From assembly GCA_041200185.1 (NCBI GenBank), contig CP165730.1, positions 806,001 to 870,000 on the forward strand: 64,000 nucleotides of DNA, given 5' to 3'. This document shows, in pieces, positions 19,747 to 30,394 of this stretch. A program made the translations under genes and the position numbers. Position 1 is the stretch's first letter; each line of letters opens with the position of its first letter. Source of the stretch: G041200185 sp041200185 (GTDB lineage Bacteria; Pseudomonadota; Alphaproteobacteria; BNTO01). The notes beneath the pieces are model-generated. The model was not told where the DNA came from, did not search any database, and was given only the letters and a program-made list of their open reading frames with translations.

Positions 19747-20849
19747 ATGGCAAAGGTCGTTTTATCGATATTTTTGATGACAGCTATTGATGGATTTTCA
19801 GTACAAATCAGGATCATAAACTCCAATGAGCCCGATGTTCCAACAACAGAAAATTATAACAATTTGAAATTCCTAAGTAATAAATTATTATACTTCCTAA
19901 GTAATAAATTATTATTAAGTCACAATGGAATATCCAGAACTATCACGGTGGTCGATTTTTGTACAAACACAAACAATGATCAGTTCGTTTTGTTCAATAA
20001 GATCGCTGATGCTTTCCAAAAGATAAACGAAGTTGCAGTTGGACAACAACTGCTAGAAGACATAGTTATCTTTGGCGAAGATGATCTTGTTATTATGCCA
20101 GCAAATTTGTATAATAAATCAATTGAAGATGATGGTGATTTTGAAAAATAAAAGACCTTCAGGGGAAGAGTGTTTATTTGATGAATAAATTACCAAAAGT
20201 AATAGCAAATTATTTCATGAGTACTGTAAGTACACAACAAAGGTACACAAACCGATCAATCCCGTTCAGCTACTCGTTAGAGTTAATATCCTCGGCTAAC
20301 TGTTCGTCGTTTACAAATAAAGTTAAGCAAAATTGGAGTAAGAACGTAATCTGGCTGGATGAGTCGGATCTTCACACTCTACGGTGTTCTAAGCATATAA
20401 ACGAAGATACTCAGCAAGAGAAAATAAAGGTTTCGCTTGTTCAAGATTCAGAAACTCTTCCCCTGCATCTAAACTTATTTCATGAACTCAGTCATTATAG
20501 ACATTATAAAATGAACTTTCACACTTGGGATTTCATTACTGGAGCAGCGAAGATGAATGTACGAAGCGGTGACCCATCAAAACCGGTGAGGATATACAAA
20601 CAAGGTTGCCTCGCAACAAACATTACGACTCAAATGTGCAATGCCGAGGAAGAATTACAGTTAATCGGGAGGACTGAACTTGATGATCATGTCGTTGTCT
20701 ACAATTTTGTAAACGAGACATGGTACAGGCTTGAGCATTCTATGGAGATAAGGTGTGCATACAATAGCGATCGAGTGTTTGAATGCAATGAGTATAGTAT
20801 CCCAGCAGGTGATTACTTGACTTTTATACTCGGCGCGTGCTGCAGGTAA
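19747..20849 (+). pseudogene. Exported HExxHxxH metalloprotease-like protein, copy A (frameshifted)
   Basis: Two frames (19747-20151 and 20181-20849) make one gene if one base is inserted in the A-tract near 20144-20148, which turns the TAA stop into readable sequence. The N-terminus is hydrophobic (VVLSIFLMTAIDGFSVQ), fitting export. VAVGQQLLEDIVI corresponds to the helix GRALLYRILIEI of copies C and D. The zinc-binding signature is HELSHYRHYKMN at 20481-20516. It resembles the HExxH of secreted effector proteases such as the M91 group, but that is only a resemblance. The C-terminal half has several Cys. An ATG with a better ribosome binding site (19731) lies in another frame, hinting at a further indel. 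The gene lies opposite to the tail genes around it. Confidence 0.6.
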
Positions 20850-20910
20850 TAGGTGTTACGTTGTGTTTAGAGTTGCTTTTTCTACGATTTTCAAAATCAA
20901 GGAGGTTTGC

Positions 20911-21237
20911 GTGGCTTGTATTAGCAGAGTGGAGCGTTTCGGTGAATTAGTGTTTGTTTTTGCGCCGGTTATCGGAAGTCTCTGGGGCTGTTCAAATTGC
21001 GATGGGTCGTCTCCTTCTAGGAGTCAGATTGTAGATGATTGTCAGATGAAAAGAGATCTCTGTGTTGCTGATGTCCGAGTATCGTGCACCGATCCTAATT
21101 ATCGTCTATTCAGCTATTATCTTTTATCCAAAAGTTGTTTTTCTTTAGGAGGGATCTCAGATGAGGTCAATCTTGGGTGCTATTTGCATGCACTCGGTAG
21201 TAGCTTGGGTGATAGGTTTCCTAATTTTGATGCTTAA
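20911..21237 (+). CDS. Small Cys-rich exported protein or lipoprotein, phage-associated
   Basis: AAGGAGG lies 5 nt before a GTG at 20911 that opens a 108-residue frame. A hydrophobic segment (LVFVFAPVIGSLWGC) ends in a lipobox-like LWGC, followed by a region with seven more Cys. It overlaps the next gene by 77 bp, an arrangement known from phage lysis cassettes (nested spanins) and from compact moron genes. No family recognised. The ribosome binding site and overlap support translation. Confidence 0.45.
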   Translation: MACISRVERFGELVFVFAPVIGSLWGCSNCDGSSPSRSQIVDDCQMKRDLCVADVRVSCTDPNYRLFSYYLLSKSCFSLGGISDEVNLGCYLHALGSSLGDRFPNFDA

Positions 21238-21400
21238 TATCCAAAAAGCTATTGAATCGTCACCTACCGCTCTTTATTTGATAGCGGGTGGAGCAATCAC
21301 GGGCGGGTTTAATAATGAGCTGCAAAAAAATATCGTCGATAATTTTAAAGATATTGATAATATCTTTAAGCTAATATTTACAGGATTAGAGATGGGTTAG
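21161..21400 (+). CDS. Small membrane protein, possible holin-like
   Basis: AGGAGG stands 8 nt before the ATG. The 79-residue product has one strong membrane segment (SVVAWVIGFLILMLNI), a second weaker one (ALYLIAGGAITGGF), then a charged C-terminus. Size, topology and location between tail and lysis-type genes fit a holin, but nothing in the sequence proves it. It starts inside the preceding gene in another frame. Confidence 0.45.
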   Translation: MRSILGAICMHSVVAWVIGFLILMLNIQKAIESSPTALYLIAGGAITGGFNNELQKNIVDNFKDIDNIFKLIFTGLEMG

Positions 21401-21431
21401 TCGTATGTAAAAATGTTCTGATTTTTGTCGT

Positions 21432-22445
21432 TTATTTCATCTTCTGACTGAGGTGTGTCGTGGCTTCGAACGTCACCGTAACTTTAGAGGCATCAGAAAC
21501 GACGAGCGTTCGCGTGACGTAGTCGGCCTCTTCAGAAACCGTCCCGCAGACGGTTTGAAGACCCGGATAGAGAACCGGGCTCGCCGTCGCCGTGCCTTTG
21601 AGAGATGCGCCTTCAAAACACAATTTCCCGTGAGGCTTTCACGAAGAGCTAACGGAGACTCCTCTGCCAAGGTGTTAACGGTGCCGTCTGCACTCGTCAG
21701 CGTAAACTCTATATCGGTAGCCGCCGTTGGGCGCTCCACGTTCCCCAGAATCATGAGGTCGGTGAGCTGCTTGATCTGTAGAGAGTCCTCAAGCGTGATC
21801 GTCTTGGTCGTCTCTGTGAATTTGGCAGCTAATAATCGGAAAGTTAGGTCACGTTCTTGATGAGCCGACCAGGTCACGGCATTACTGGACGAGAGCATGA
21901 CGCCCACTTGATATATGGTTGCGTCGTGACCCAGACGCTTTGTTGGGAGTCATATTGCCCAAGTTCGGCAAAGGCTACGGCGTGCTCTGGGTCGTCGGTC
22001 AGTAACACGAACGCATATTCGGTATCGGCTTCGCACCAAACGGGTGGGCATAGAAGCCGTGTCCAGCCCGTGAGAGACATCTGATCGGCCGTGAAGGAGC
22101 CTTCGGACAAGACCGTTGTGGTCGGCAAGCCCAATTTGGCTTCGCGGATTTGAAGAAGGCCTCGGCCTGTTCCCTTGGCTGTGAACTGAACGTCGACCCC
22201 AGCGATGAACCGTCCTTCGGACAGGGTGAAGGTTTGAGCTAAGGGGTCTATGCGCGATCTGCAACGTCGGCTCGTTTGCGGCGCACGTCGTTCCTCCGTT
22301 GTAATGAGACCTCGGCCGGTGTAGGTGTTTTCTCCGTAACTTCCTGATTACCTGCGAAAACGACGAGTTTGGTTCCACTCGGCACGTTCTCAGGGATGGT
22401 CAACGTTCCTTCAATCGTTCCCGAAGCATTAGCTGTTAATGGCAT
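21432..22445 (-). pseudogene. Phage tail fibre-type protein, several frameshifts
   Basis: The ATG at 22445 follows the DUF4815 stop (TAGGAGGAACCATG, stop and Shine-Dalgarno overlapping). The start MPLTANASGTIEGTLTIPEN and beta-rich later parts (FTLSEGRFIAGVDVQFTAKG; SVWVTTQPY; VGVMLSSSNAVTW; LQTVCGTVSEEADYV) are spread over three frames. They join through small indels near 22330, 21910 and 21630 into one protein of about 335 residues. Composition and position after DUF4815 suggest a receptor-binding or fibre component of the tail. Specificity is unknown. Confidence 0.6.
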
Positions 22446-22453
22446 GGTTCCTC

Positions 22454-24398
22454 CTATTCAGAAATGGGTTGGGGTTCGACGATAAGACCGTCAAAGGTCA
22501 CGGAAAGGGCCTCGTCCGGCTTGAAGCCTTCCACGCGGAAGCGTTGCGTGAGAGGCCTGAGGTACTCGGCCTCCTCCGAAGTCGAGGAGAGGAGCGTTCC
22601 GGTGGTGGTGGCGGACTGCGGAATGACGTCGCTGGATGAGGAGACAAAGCGGGAGGTCGTTCCTGAGGTCCAGTTCGTGATGGTTTCCGTCCATCGGTCG
22701 GTGTCGAGGACCATTTTGATGTTCGCGGGGAGAGGATCGAACGCCTGATAGGGATTCACATTCATGCTGCCGGTCCGTAACGTCTGAGAAACAACCGGCT
22801 CAAGTTCATACGGCAAGGTCCAGGGAGTTTCCTCCTTTCCGGTTTCAACGACGTCCACGGCAATGGGAAGTTGCAAGCACTGGTCGACAATCGCTGCGCT
22901 CTGCTCCGTTCCGAGATCTCGCAGATCATCGTCCAAAAAGGGATCCACAAAAATGCCCTTTTCCGCGGCGGGATCCGAGGCGTTGGCGTCGTTTTTGAGA
23001 CGTTCTTCCGCCATCAGGTCATAGAGATCAGCGATCATGGATTTCATGGTCTGGAGTTCGTTCATCGAAACGGCTTGAATCCCGGTCGAGACGACTTGAG
23101 GCTTCTCCGTTTTCTTCCAGGTTTGTTTAATCAGGGCTAAGGACATCTGGCCTGCTGAGGCCGACGGAATCGATGGATTCCAAGCATGAGCGGGGCCTTG
23201 AATGCGTTGGACTTGGCCCTGGCTATCCAGTGCAATCAGGTCGTACCGGGGCATTTTCCACGTATAGTCTACCAACACGAGCGTGCCAGGGACGGCGTTC
23301 GAAACAGTAAACCCGTCTTCTGTCACATCCTTTGCCGTCGTCTTGACGCGGTTCCGATACGTCACTTCGTACGAGCTTCCGGGAGCTGGCTCCGATCCGC
23401 CTGTCCACGCGACACTGTTCGATTGTAATTTGTAGTCGGTTCCTTGTGTATAAATCGTCGTGCCTTGCCGGATTTGAACGATTTCGAGAATGGCCTGATC
23501 GGGAATCGGATCCGTGACGCCGGCATACGCCCCGTGGGTCATGTTGGCGGACTTCTGCTGCGTGATATCGACGGATTTAAGCGTTGAGCAGGTCGGGTTA
23601 CTGAGTGTGATGCGCATCTCGCCTTGCTCGTCGGGTTGGAAAACATGCGGTTCGGACTCGACTGTCCCCAGATCGGGATTAACCGGATAGGTCAACCGAA
23701 CGCTGTGGGGAAGTTCGATTTCGTAGCCGTTGACATGCGCCTTTCCTTCGCCGAGTAAGAAGACTTGCTCGTCGTTCTCTTCCTTTTTGGAATTTCAAAC
23801 TCAACCCTTTCACGAGGTAGGAGTCATTGGATTCACGGTCATAACGAGCCAAGGCCACGGTCACCGTATCGGCTTCGGCGGTAGGAGAAGCCACAATCAA
23901 CGCGCCATGTTCGGCGGTATAGACGGGATAGAAATCGCCTTTATCCGCGGGAGCGGCGGCTGTTTCGGAAAGAACGCCCCATGTAAACGTGAGTTGAAGA
24001 CGGGCGGCTCCTGCTTCCTGGTAGTTTCGAGTTCCGACGGCGGGGTCTCGGAGAGCTGGATCCTCGAGCTCGGTGATCGTTCTTTCTTTCACGAAAATGC
24101 CGATGCGATACCGGCCGTCATCCGGAAGTGACAATGTAGCCCCAGGGATCGTCCGCACAGCGCCTTTGAGGTAAACCGCACCGTCCTCAATCGTGACGAC
24201 CTTGTCCTGGATCACACAGGTACAACCTTTGACGACGTCACCGTCCGTCAACATGGCGTCGCCCAGATCTTTGATCTTGGTGAGGGCGTTGTCCTGGATT
24301 TCGTTGAGCTCGGCGGACTGCAATCCTCGACCGGCAATAAAGAGGGACTTCTCGTAATTTTGAGAAGATTGGAAGCGGTTGTAATACTGGTTGACCAT
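22454..24398 (-). pseudogene. DUF4815 phage tail protein with one frameshift
   Basis: The N-terminus carries the DUF4815 signature (YYNRFQSSQNYEKSLF, then AGRGLQSAELNEIQD). The first frame runs 24398-23679 and the second to 22454. They join in the A5 tract (CAAAAAGG on the coding strand, about 23790), where one more A would restore VNGYEIELPHSVRLTYPV. The repaired protein is about 648 residues, a normal length. DUF4815 proteins occur in contractile-tail phages next to fibre genes. AAGGA precedes the start and the upstream gene ends 10 nt before it, so this belongs to the tail operon. Confidence 0.85.
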
Positions 24399-24407
24399 GA
24401 CATTTCC

Positions 24408-25065
24408 TTACAAAGTGATGACAAACGAAAAGGCTTCTCGCGTGGCCGCCGTTCGGATTAAGGGGACGGTGTTTTCAAGAACGAGCAGAATGCCTGGGTT
24501 CTTGAGATCCGAGGGGACGAAGTACCGCTGGCCTGGGGGGCAGGAATCGGCGACTTCGGTTCCCATGAGGATTCCGAGTTCTCGGATCGTTTCGTTAGCG
24601 GCGTCTTCGAAATCAAACGTGGCATGGACATAAAGTTGATTCGTGGGCGTGTCGGTCGCGGTAAACCGCCCCCGGCGGCGTGGCCAACAAACCGTTCTCA
24701 TCGCCCACGCAGAAAGTGACTTCGTCCACAGCTTTACGACCCACTTCATGAAGCAATGTTAAAGCTTGGAGGGCTTCGGCGGGAGTCCCGGTCGTGTACG
24801 TAATGGTCACGGTACTTGGAATCGAGGAATCCATCCGTGTTAAAACGCCGATCTGAGAATCCAATTCAAATCCTTTCGTGACGTCCACTATGGAGAGAGT
24901 TTTTACGGGAGCATGTGGAAGTTGAATGCGGTTGTCGTTGAATGTAAACGACTGCGTAAACGTGGACTCTCACGCGGGATCGCCCGTGCCCCAAGCCAAG
25001 TACAATGGTTGTGATTTAAGGCTGACCGCTAACGCCGTCCGCCCCGATTGAGTGAGGAGAGCCAT
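24408..25065 (-). pseudogene. Phage tail-operon protein of unknown role, in-frame TGA and frameshift
   Basis: From ATG 25065 the frame reads MALLTQSGRTALAVSLKSQ and meets TGA after WGTGDPA. The partial duplicate at 27320-27484 has TGG there (NPAWESTF), so a Trp codon became a stop. Reading on gives LPHAPVKTLSIVDVTKGFEL, then a second break near 24665 in a G5 tract. After it comes LYVHATFDFEDAANETIRELG to the stop at 24408. The repaired product is about 219 residues. It lies directly upstream of DUF4815 with stop and Shine-Dalgarno adjacent. Function unknown; probably structural. Confidence 0.6.
24901..25065 (-). repeat. Repeat A of the duplicated tail module (second copy at 27320-27484)
   Basis: The first 55 codons of the tail-operon gene at 25065 recur at 27484-27320 in the same orientation with substitutions (for example NDNRIQLPHAP against ENEQIHLPHAP). 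Together with the 27179-27270 / 30440-30541 pair this marks a tandem duplication. Confidence 0.8.
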
Positions 25066-25362
25066 ATCCCGGCTTCTTTGAAGATGAAACTTCTACAAAG
25101 AGCCTTAGTCAATCGAGCGAAAAGTGGCACAGGGGAAAGGGACCTCTCAGATGAAATCGTAATAAGATTCCCACCAACCGTAGTCGCCCCTCACCTCAAC
25201 AGTCCTGAGAGAGTACTGTCGTTTCAGGCCAACACCCCACCTATGAACAGTGGCCGGTACCACATAAAATGCATCTTGCTAGCACTGCATCATCATGATC
25301 TCAAAGAGTCACACCCCTGAAAAAAAACAACGTTAACCGGTAAATGCGTCACTCGGAATAAC

Positions 25363-25776
25363 CTACGACAACAAGCCGCACAGAACTAATGCTTTGTATT
25401 CTTCCCTGTGTTGGTCTTTGAATGCGCTATCTTTATCAAGAAACCACGTACGTAACTCAAATAGTACAGAACGAACTTCTGTTCTTAGCTCAGCAAGCAC
25501 TGAACGGAGCAGGTCATCATCTGACGCAATTACCTGTTGTCGCACCTTATTCAACCAATTTATAGAACCCTCAACATGACTTACACAATCACTCAAATTG
25601 ATCGAAGAATCCGTACTTTCCCGAATTTCCCTGAATGACCCCACCAAATTCTCAACGCCCGAAGCTTTTTCTTGACTGGCGTAAACTTTCCAATAGTCAT
25701 CAGATGTAGCCGGCGCCACTGCAGCAAACACCCTGGTAGACATCAAACAGCAAAAGAACAACGACGACAAATTCAT
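25363..25776 (-). CDS. Short exported helical protein, partner of zincin copy C
   Basis: The likely start is the ATG at 25776 (preceded by GAGGG), giving 137 residues; the frame is open to 25851. A signal peptide MNLSSLFFCCLMSTRVFAA is followed by a helical, acidic domain (SDDYWKVYASQEKASG; SFREIREST) with two Cys. No family recognised. It lies 145 nt after zincin copy C on the same strand. The 28940-28533 gene holds the same place after copy D and shares the STSEDYF/ATSDDYW type of segment, so the two may be diverged partners. Confidence 0.5.
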   Translation of the reverse strand: MNLSSLFFCCLMSTRVFAAVAPATSDDYWKVYASQEKASGVENLVGSFREIRESTDSSINLSDCVSHVEGSINWLNKVRQQVIASDDDLLRSVLAELRTEVRSVLFELRTWFLDKDSAFKDQHREEYKALVLCGLLS

Positions 25777-25920
25777 AACTGCCCTCAAATTAACGACAAC
25801 ACACACTCTTTGTAGCACGAGATGGGACAGCAGCCAAGATAATGTAAGCAATTTTCGTTACTGTCCCCGAACGGAAACCTCTACAACAAACGATCCTTTA
25901 TCTTTATAGATTATCATTAT

Positions 25921-27019
25921 TCACTTCCCGTAGTTTGTGAGATGTAAGGTTAATATGTTTATATAGTTTGCAATAATGTCTCCACTTACTTGGAATACAT
26001 CTCCACTATATCCAAACCTTAGTTGTTTGCCTCTACTTAACCTAAACAAATTTTCAGAGATATCATCCCCACACAAGAACTTTGGATCAGCTTTCGTTGA
26101 CCCAAGTATTGTCCGCATCTCCTCAAGGTCCAAATGACTCTTACTGTACCAACTTTTTGCATCACTATCTTTAATTTGACCGGCGCCGATTACGTTGATA
26201 TAAAAATTGCGCCACACCATTGTTAGGCCCCACGAACTTTGTTATATCGGATCTATTCACTTCTTGCGAGTACCTTCCAGGGTCACGTAAATAGTGGAAC
26301 CAGTGGATTAGTTCGTGAAAAATAGCCGTTTCGACATCAATTGCCCCTTGGACAACAGACTCTTTATCGTGGTTGTGACATCTATTACCTATACACGTCA
26401 CAATGATATCTGATGTTGTGTAGTAAAAATAAAGAGACGAATCGTCTTCACAATAATTAAAACTCGCCTGAAATCTGACTGAGAGTTTTGTGGGAGTCGA
26501 TGCCTGTAAAAAAGTCGCATTATTTCTTTGTTCACTTCGTTGTTTATAGATCTCTATTAGTATTCTATATAATAAAGCTCGTCCAATTGGATTCGCCGCA
26601 ATACGCCTCAAATACATTTTAAATACTTCTGCTGGATGTACTAACAGGTCGGACATTTGATATTTCTGTTGGTAGTCTTCAAGAAGCTTTGACCTTACTC
26701 TAGACAAGTCTATAATGTTATCGTTCTCGGTAAACATTTGTACATACCATTCTGTAATATTGGATTGTTCATTGGTATCAATGTTAGCGCATGACCATAC
26801 AACGACATCGCTGACGCTTGGTTGCTCTCCATCCAATGGAATATAAATGTTAGCCGATCCATTTGATCGTTGAATTTGGAAATGTCCAAAACGAGAGCTA
26901 CTCAATACGTAATTAGGAGAACCGGAAAAATCTAACTGACCGGCAGTTGAGTTAGCACGTATAGCTAACAAAAAGAATGCTAACAAACTAATAACACTGC
27001 TAAAGGTATTTTTGTTCAT
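25921..27019 (-). pseudogene. Exported HExxHxxH metalloprotease-like protein, copy C (frameshifted)
   Basis: The frame from 27019 opens with a signal peptide (SSVISLLAFFLLAIRANS). It includes the helix NPIGRALLYRILIEIYKQ, shared with copy D, and the zinc signature HELIHWFHYLRD (HELIH at 26303-26317), then stops at 26171. A second frame (26220-25921) supplies the C-terminal part CGDDISENLFRLSRGKQ, matching NGDDLCENLYRSMSYQ of copy D. One base lost or gained near 26215 explains the break. Repaired length is about 360 residues. Two His and one Glu of HExxH are intact, plus a third conserved His three residues on. Export and the motif suggest a secreted protease; the substrate is unknown. Confidence 0.65.
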
Positions 27020-27178
27020 TACTACACAGAACCTAGGTAATTTTCATGGGATCAATCATGTCAATTAAAAACAGCCATTTACCCACTAACGATGTTACCT
27101 ATAAACAATTAATAAATGGTAAACATCCCGCGTAATCCATTAAATCAACAATCACCCCCCCCCTTACTCCACGCTTTA

Positions 27179-27270
27179 TCACGGTGTCTGTGGTCATGCC
27201 ACACGACGCCGCCGGGGTAGCGAGCGGTGCGAAGGTTGCGGAGAGTGCGGTGGATTCGTATGATCGCTGG
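27179..27270 (-). repeat. Repeat B of the duplicated tail module (other copy at 30440-30541)
   Basis: Encodes the HRTxRNLxTARYPGxxVWHDHRH segment found at the end of the 31582-30395 frame. Same orientation, about three quarters identical by eye. Confidence 0.75.
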
Positions 27271-27484
27271 TTTGCGCATCGATGCTCATCCCAATCGCCT
27301 CCTCTGCGATGGAATCGCTCTTGAGAGGAGCATGGGGCAGATGAATCTGTTCATTCTCAAACGAAAATGACTGAGTAAAGGTGGACTCCCACGCGGGATT
27401 ACCTGTTCCCCATGCCACATGCAGAGGTTGTGATTTGAGACTGACCGCTAGCGCCGTCCGCCCGGATTGAGTGAGAAGAGCCAT
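27179..27484 (-). pseudogene. Chimeric remnant: start of the tail-operon gene fused to the end of tail protein I
   Basis: 27484-27320 encodes the first 55 residues of the 25065 gene, here with the Trp codon intact. About 50 bases later, in another frame, 27270-27179 encodes IIRIHRTLRNLRTARYPGG then VVWHDHRHRDKAW, the C-terminal segment of the tail protein I gene (30541-30440). This is the joint expected from an unequal exchange that duplicated the segment between these two genes, zincin included. Confidence 0.7.
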
Positions 27485-27648
27485 GAAGCCCCGTGCTTAA
27501 GATCTCGGATCCTAAAGAGAGACTTACTCTTGGAGAGGGGGATGGGTGTGACTTTTAAGGAGCTGTTAAGGCTTATCCTCAATCGCCCTTAACCCACAAC
27601 GGACCCGTCGCTAATCTGGGACAGACGTTCCAAATTCCTCAATATTTA

Positions 27649-28497
27649 CTAGATAGCGTTGACATTAGAAGATTGTGTTATGAGGATGCTTGATTTTATT
27701 TGAAACGTGGACGTTTACCATGTCAGATTTACACCGTCACGATATTTCCGACGCTTTATGGGAAAAAATTGAACCTTTTTGTGCTGGTCGTCAGGATCAG
27801 CCTGGACGGACGGCTAAGGACAATCGACTCTTCATCAATGCCGTTCTTTTCGTTATACGTGAAGGAATTTCTTGGAGAAGTCTTCCGCCTGAGTACGGAA
27901 AATGGAACACGTTTTTTCAACGATTTCGTCGATGGCAAAAAAATGGTCTTTGGCTAAAAATAATGGAAATTTTATTACAACATTCCGATTGTATATCCCT
28001 TATGATTGATTCAACTTTTATAAAAATGCAGTTATCTGCAGCAGGAGCAAAAGGAGGGAATCAAGCGCTGGGGCGCTCAAAAGGGGGATCAACACAAAGC
28101 TGCATCTGGCCGTGGATGAAGCTGGTGTGCCCCTCAGATTTCTTATTACAGATGGCGTCACAGCAGACTGCAGAACAGCTTTGCAACTTATTCAAGGACT
28201 TGAAGCAAAACGCCTCAGTGCGGATAAAGCTTACGATACGCAAGACATCATAGACTTTGCAGCATCGAAGGGGATGGAGGTCTGCATTCCCTCGAAGAGA
28301 AATCGAAAAATTCAACGAAAAATCGATGAAAATTTATACAAAACTCGTCGACTTGTGGCAAACGCTTTTTTAAAATCAAAAAGATTCCGAGGTCTTTCGA
28401 CGAGATATTGTAAGACCACATCTTCCTTGTCCGCCATGGTTTGCCTGGCTTGCATCGTTATTTGAGGGTAGGGAATTTAATGTCAACATTATCTAGG
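27649..28497 (+). mobile_element. IS5-family insertion sequence, nearly intact copy
   Basis: An about 849-bp element. Ends read CTAGATA-gc-GTTGACATTA and, from the right, CTAGATA-at-GTTGACATTA, with CTAG on both outer sides. It is the better-preserved relative of 6333-7173. It sits inside the prophage remnant between a short exported-protein gene and the chimeric tail remnant. Confidence 0.9.
27720..28465 (+). CDS. IS5-family (DDE) transposase, two frames with probable programmed -1 frameshift
   Basis: ATG at 27720 (MSDLHRHDISDALWEKIEPF). The first frame runs to 28253. The C-terminal half (AVDEAGVPLRFLITDG; KTRRLVANAFLKSKRFRG) is in the -1 frame, ending at 28465. Both copies in this window shift at the same place, after GRSKGGS in a CAAAAGG context (about 28078-28097), as expected for the OrfA/OrfB fusion of this IS group. 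The catalytic DDE residues would lie in MIDSTFIK, TDGVTAD and the C-terminal helix. No other disabling change was seen, so this copy may be active. Confidence 0.88.
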
Positions 28498-28532
28498 CTG
28501 CGTAACCGGGAATATCGATCCTCACGACAAAT

Positions 28533-28940
28533 CTATTCCTTCGTTGCCTCATTGCTTAAAGCACATTTAATAACCGCATCCACATCGTCTCCATACCAAC
28601 CCATAGACTGTCTTAGCTCTTCAGATCCGCTGTTCGTCTGCAATACACTCAATGCTTCTTGAATAACCAATAAGGAATCCTTTAGCAGCGCAAGAGCGAA
28701 ATAATCCTCACTCGTGCTCGGTTGTGCCGCATCTAATTCTTCTTTCATGGCGATAATAGTGTTCTCCCATTGTTCCACATCATTAGTACGACCAATCTCC
28801 TGGCATCGTTTATAAAAGGATTTCTTTTTTTCCTCAATGCTTGCACTACAACAATAACCATCAGAAATATCGAAACAGTCACAACACCAAGAAGGGCATG
28901 TACTCAACAACGCAACAAAGGCAATACAGCCAATCTTCAT
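28533..28940 (-). CDS. Short exported Cys-rich helical protein, partner of zincin copy D
   Basis: A 135-residue frame. A signal peptide (MKIGCIAFVALLSTCPSWC) leads into a Cys-rich stretch (CCDCFDISDGYCC) and a helical domain (SEDYFALALLKDSLLVIQE). No family recognised. It follows zincin copy D after 72 nt on the same strand, mirroring the 25776 gene after copy C. Co-expression with the metalloprotease-like gene is likely. The Cys cluster could form disulfides after export or bind metal. Confidence 0.55.
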   Translation of the reverse strand: MKIGCIAFVALLSTCPSWCCDCFDISDGYCCSASIEEKKKSFYKRCQEIGRTNDVEQWENTIIAMKEELDAAQPSTSEDYFALALLKDSLLVIQEALSVLQTNSGSEELRQSMGWYGDDVDAVIKCALSNEATKE

Positions 28941-29012
28941 TTTTTCGAACCTTAACGTAGAACCTCATATATTATCCTTGTATCACACTCAAAAGCGCGT
29001 GTCTATGATAAA

Positions 29013-30220
29013 TTAGTGATTATATAGAGCGTGCCCTGGAGACAATTGCCAATCAGAGTCCTCGTGAAAATATTGTCGATTTGTTATTATTGTGGAATGA
29101 ACTTTTTTTATGATGGCTGCCCTCGGATCATTACTGTTCATATGGTTTATACCTCTAATCTCTGCCGATTTTTCGTATCGGCCTTTATGGCCCCATCTCA
29201 TGGGTTGATAAGACATTGATCTATATAAATTCTCACACAAATCATCCCCGTTTAATTTGCCATATAATCCATTTTCTAAACCATATATGTTGCCATTTAT
29301 AGTTAGGAATTCTTCATAATTACCAACAAACTCCTCTCCTTGCTGTTGTTGGCCACTTTTTCTTTGTTTCTTGTACCACTCTGTTGAATATTCGGGCTTT
29401 TCTATGTATGTTTTGAATGTCAATTCGCTAATGTCCTTTGGATGCGCCTGTTGTCTTGCGTGTTGGTACCTCATAATGTTTCTGAGGCAATGATAGTAGT
29501 GCACTAATTCATGGAACAGAGCTACATCATCAGAATAACAATGACTCGTACAATCGATTCTCCAGGAATCCTGATCATCAGAAGCCAGTACTGTATCCGG
29601 CAATTGCGCGACTGCATTTGAAAAGTATAAGTAAGCCTTTTTGCTGCCCTATCATTTGTTTCAATAATAAATCCGGGAAGTCCAAAGACAACAGTCAGTT
29701 GGCGACATTGATTTCTGTATGATAGAAAATTTGCCTTGATTTTAACCCCATTCTCCTGGCATCCATAGTTGTTATTCTGTCGGCTCAATTCAATCAAAAT
29801 TCTATAGAGCAAAACTCGTCCGACTGGATGGCTAGCGACTTTTTTGAACGTTTGCCAAAATTCGTCACTGCGTAACACACCGGCAGTACTTTTCAATAGA
29901 TAGGACTCATCGAAAACAATGATGGACGAAGGCTGGCCGGAATCATTAAAACCCTTCAATTCTTGGCGCCCCTCTTTGGTATAGCCAAACTGCTCCATAT
30001 ACCACTGTGTAACCTCGTCTTTATCCGGGGCAAAACCTGTTTTAGGGTCGACACCATGCATGGCCCACGACTCAGCTGCACATGTCTCAAGATCGGGTTG
30101 TTCTCCCTTGCATCGTCCCTTTTGAGATGCATCTCTTCGAAACAATACTCCATCATACTGACACTTTTTACCTTCGTCATCGTAATACGTCGTTGTAGCC
30201 ACCATTAATCCTAGCCACAA
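29013..30220 (-). pseudogene. Exported HExxHxxH metalloprotease-like protein, copy D (frameshifted)
   Basis: The first frame (30220-29522) contains GEQPDLETCAAESWAMHG and the helix HPVGRVLLYRILIELSRQ. The second (29603-29013) has the zinc signature HELVHYYHCLRN (HELVH at 29499-29513) and the C-terminal GDDLCENLYRSMSYQ. They join at an A5 tract (GCAAAAAGGC on the coding strand, about 29636-29642) if one A is added. The signal peptide is probably encoded from 30332 in yet another frame (SAYFLRYFYVLTMFLTSTMG), suggesting a second indel. It is closest to copy C (25921-27019). The product would be an exported zinc hydrolase; its target is unknown. Confidence 0.65.
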
Positions 30221-30394
30221 GATTCGCGGTTAGTATTTTTGAAATGTCTATGGTTGTTGCAGTACAAAACCCCATTGTTGAGGTCAAGAACATCGTGAGA
30301 ACGTAAAAATAGCGTAAAAAGTAGGCCGACATAGGATCTTAATGAAACACAATACTACATAAACAAATACTAGAATACAAACATTAATAATTCA

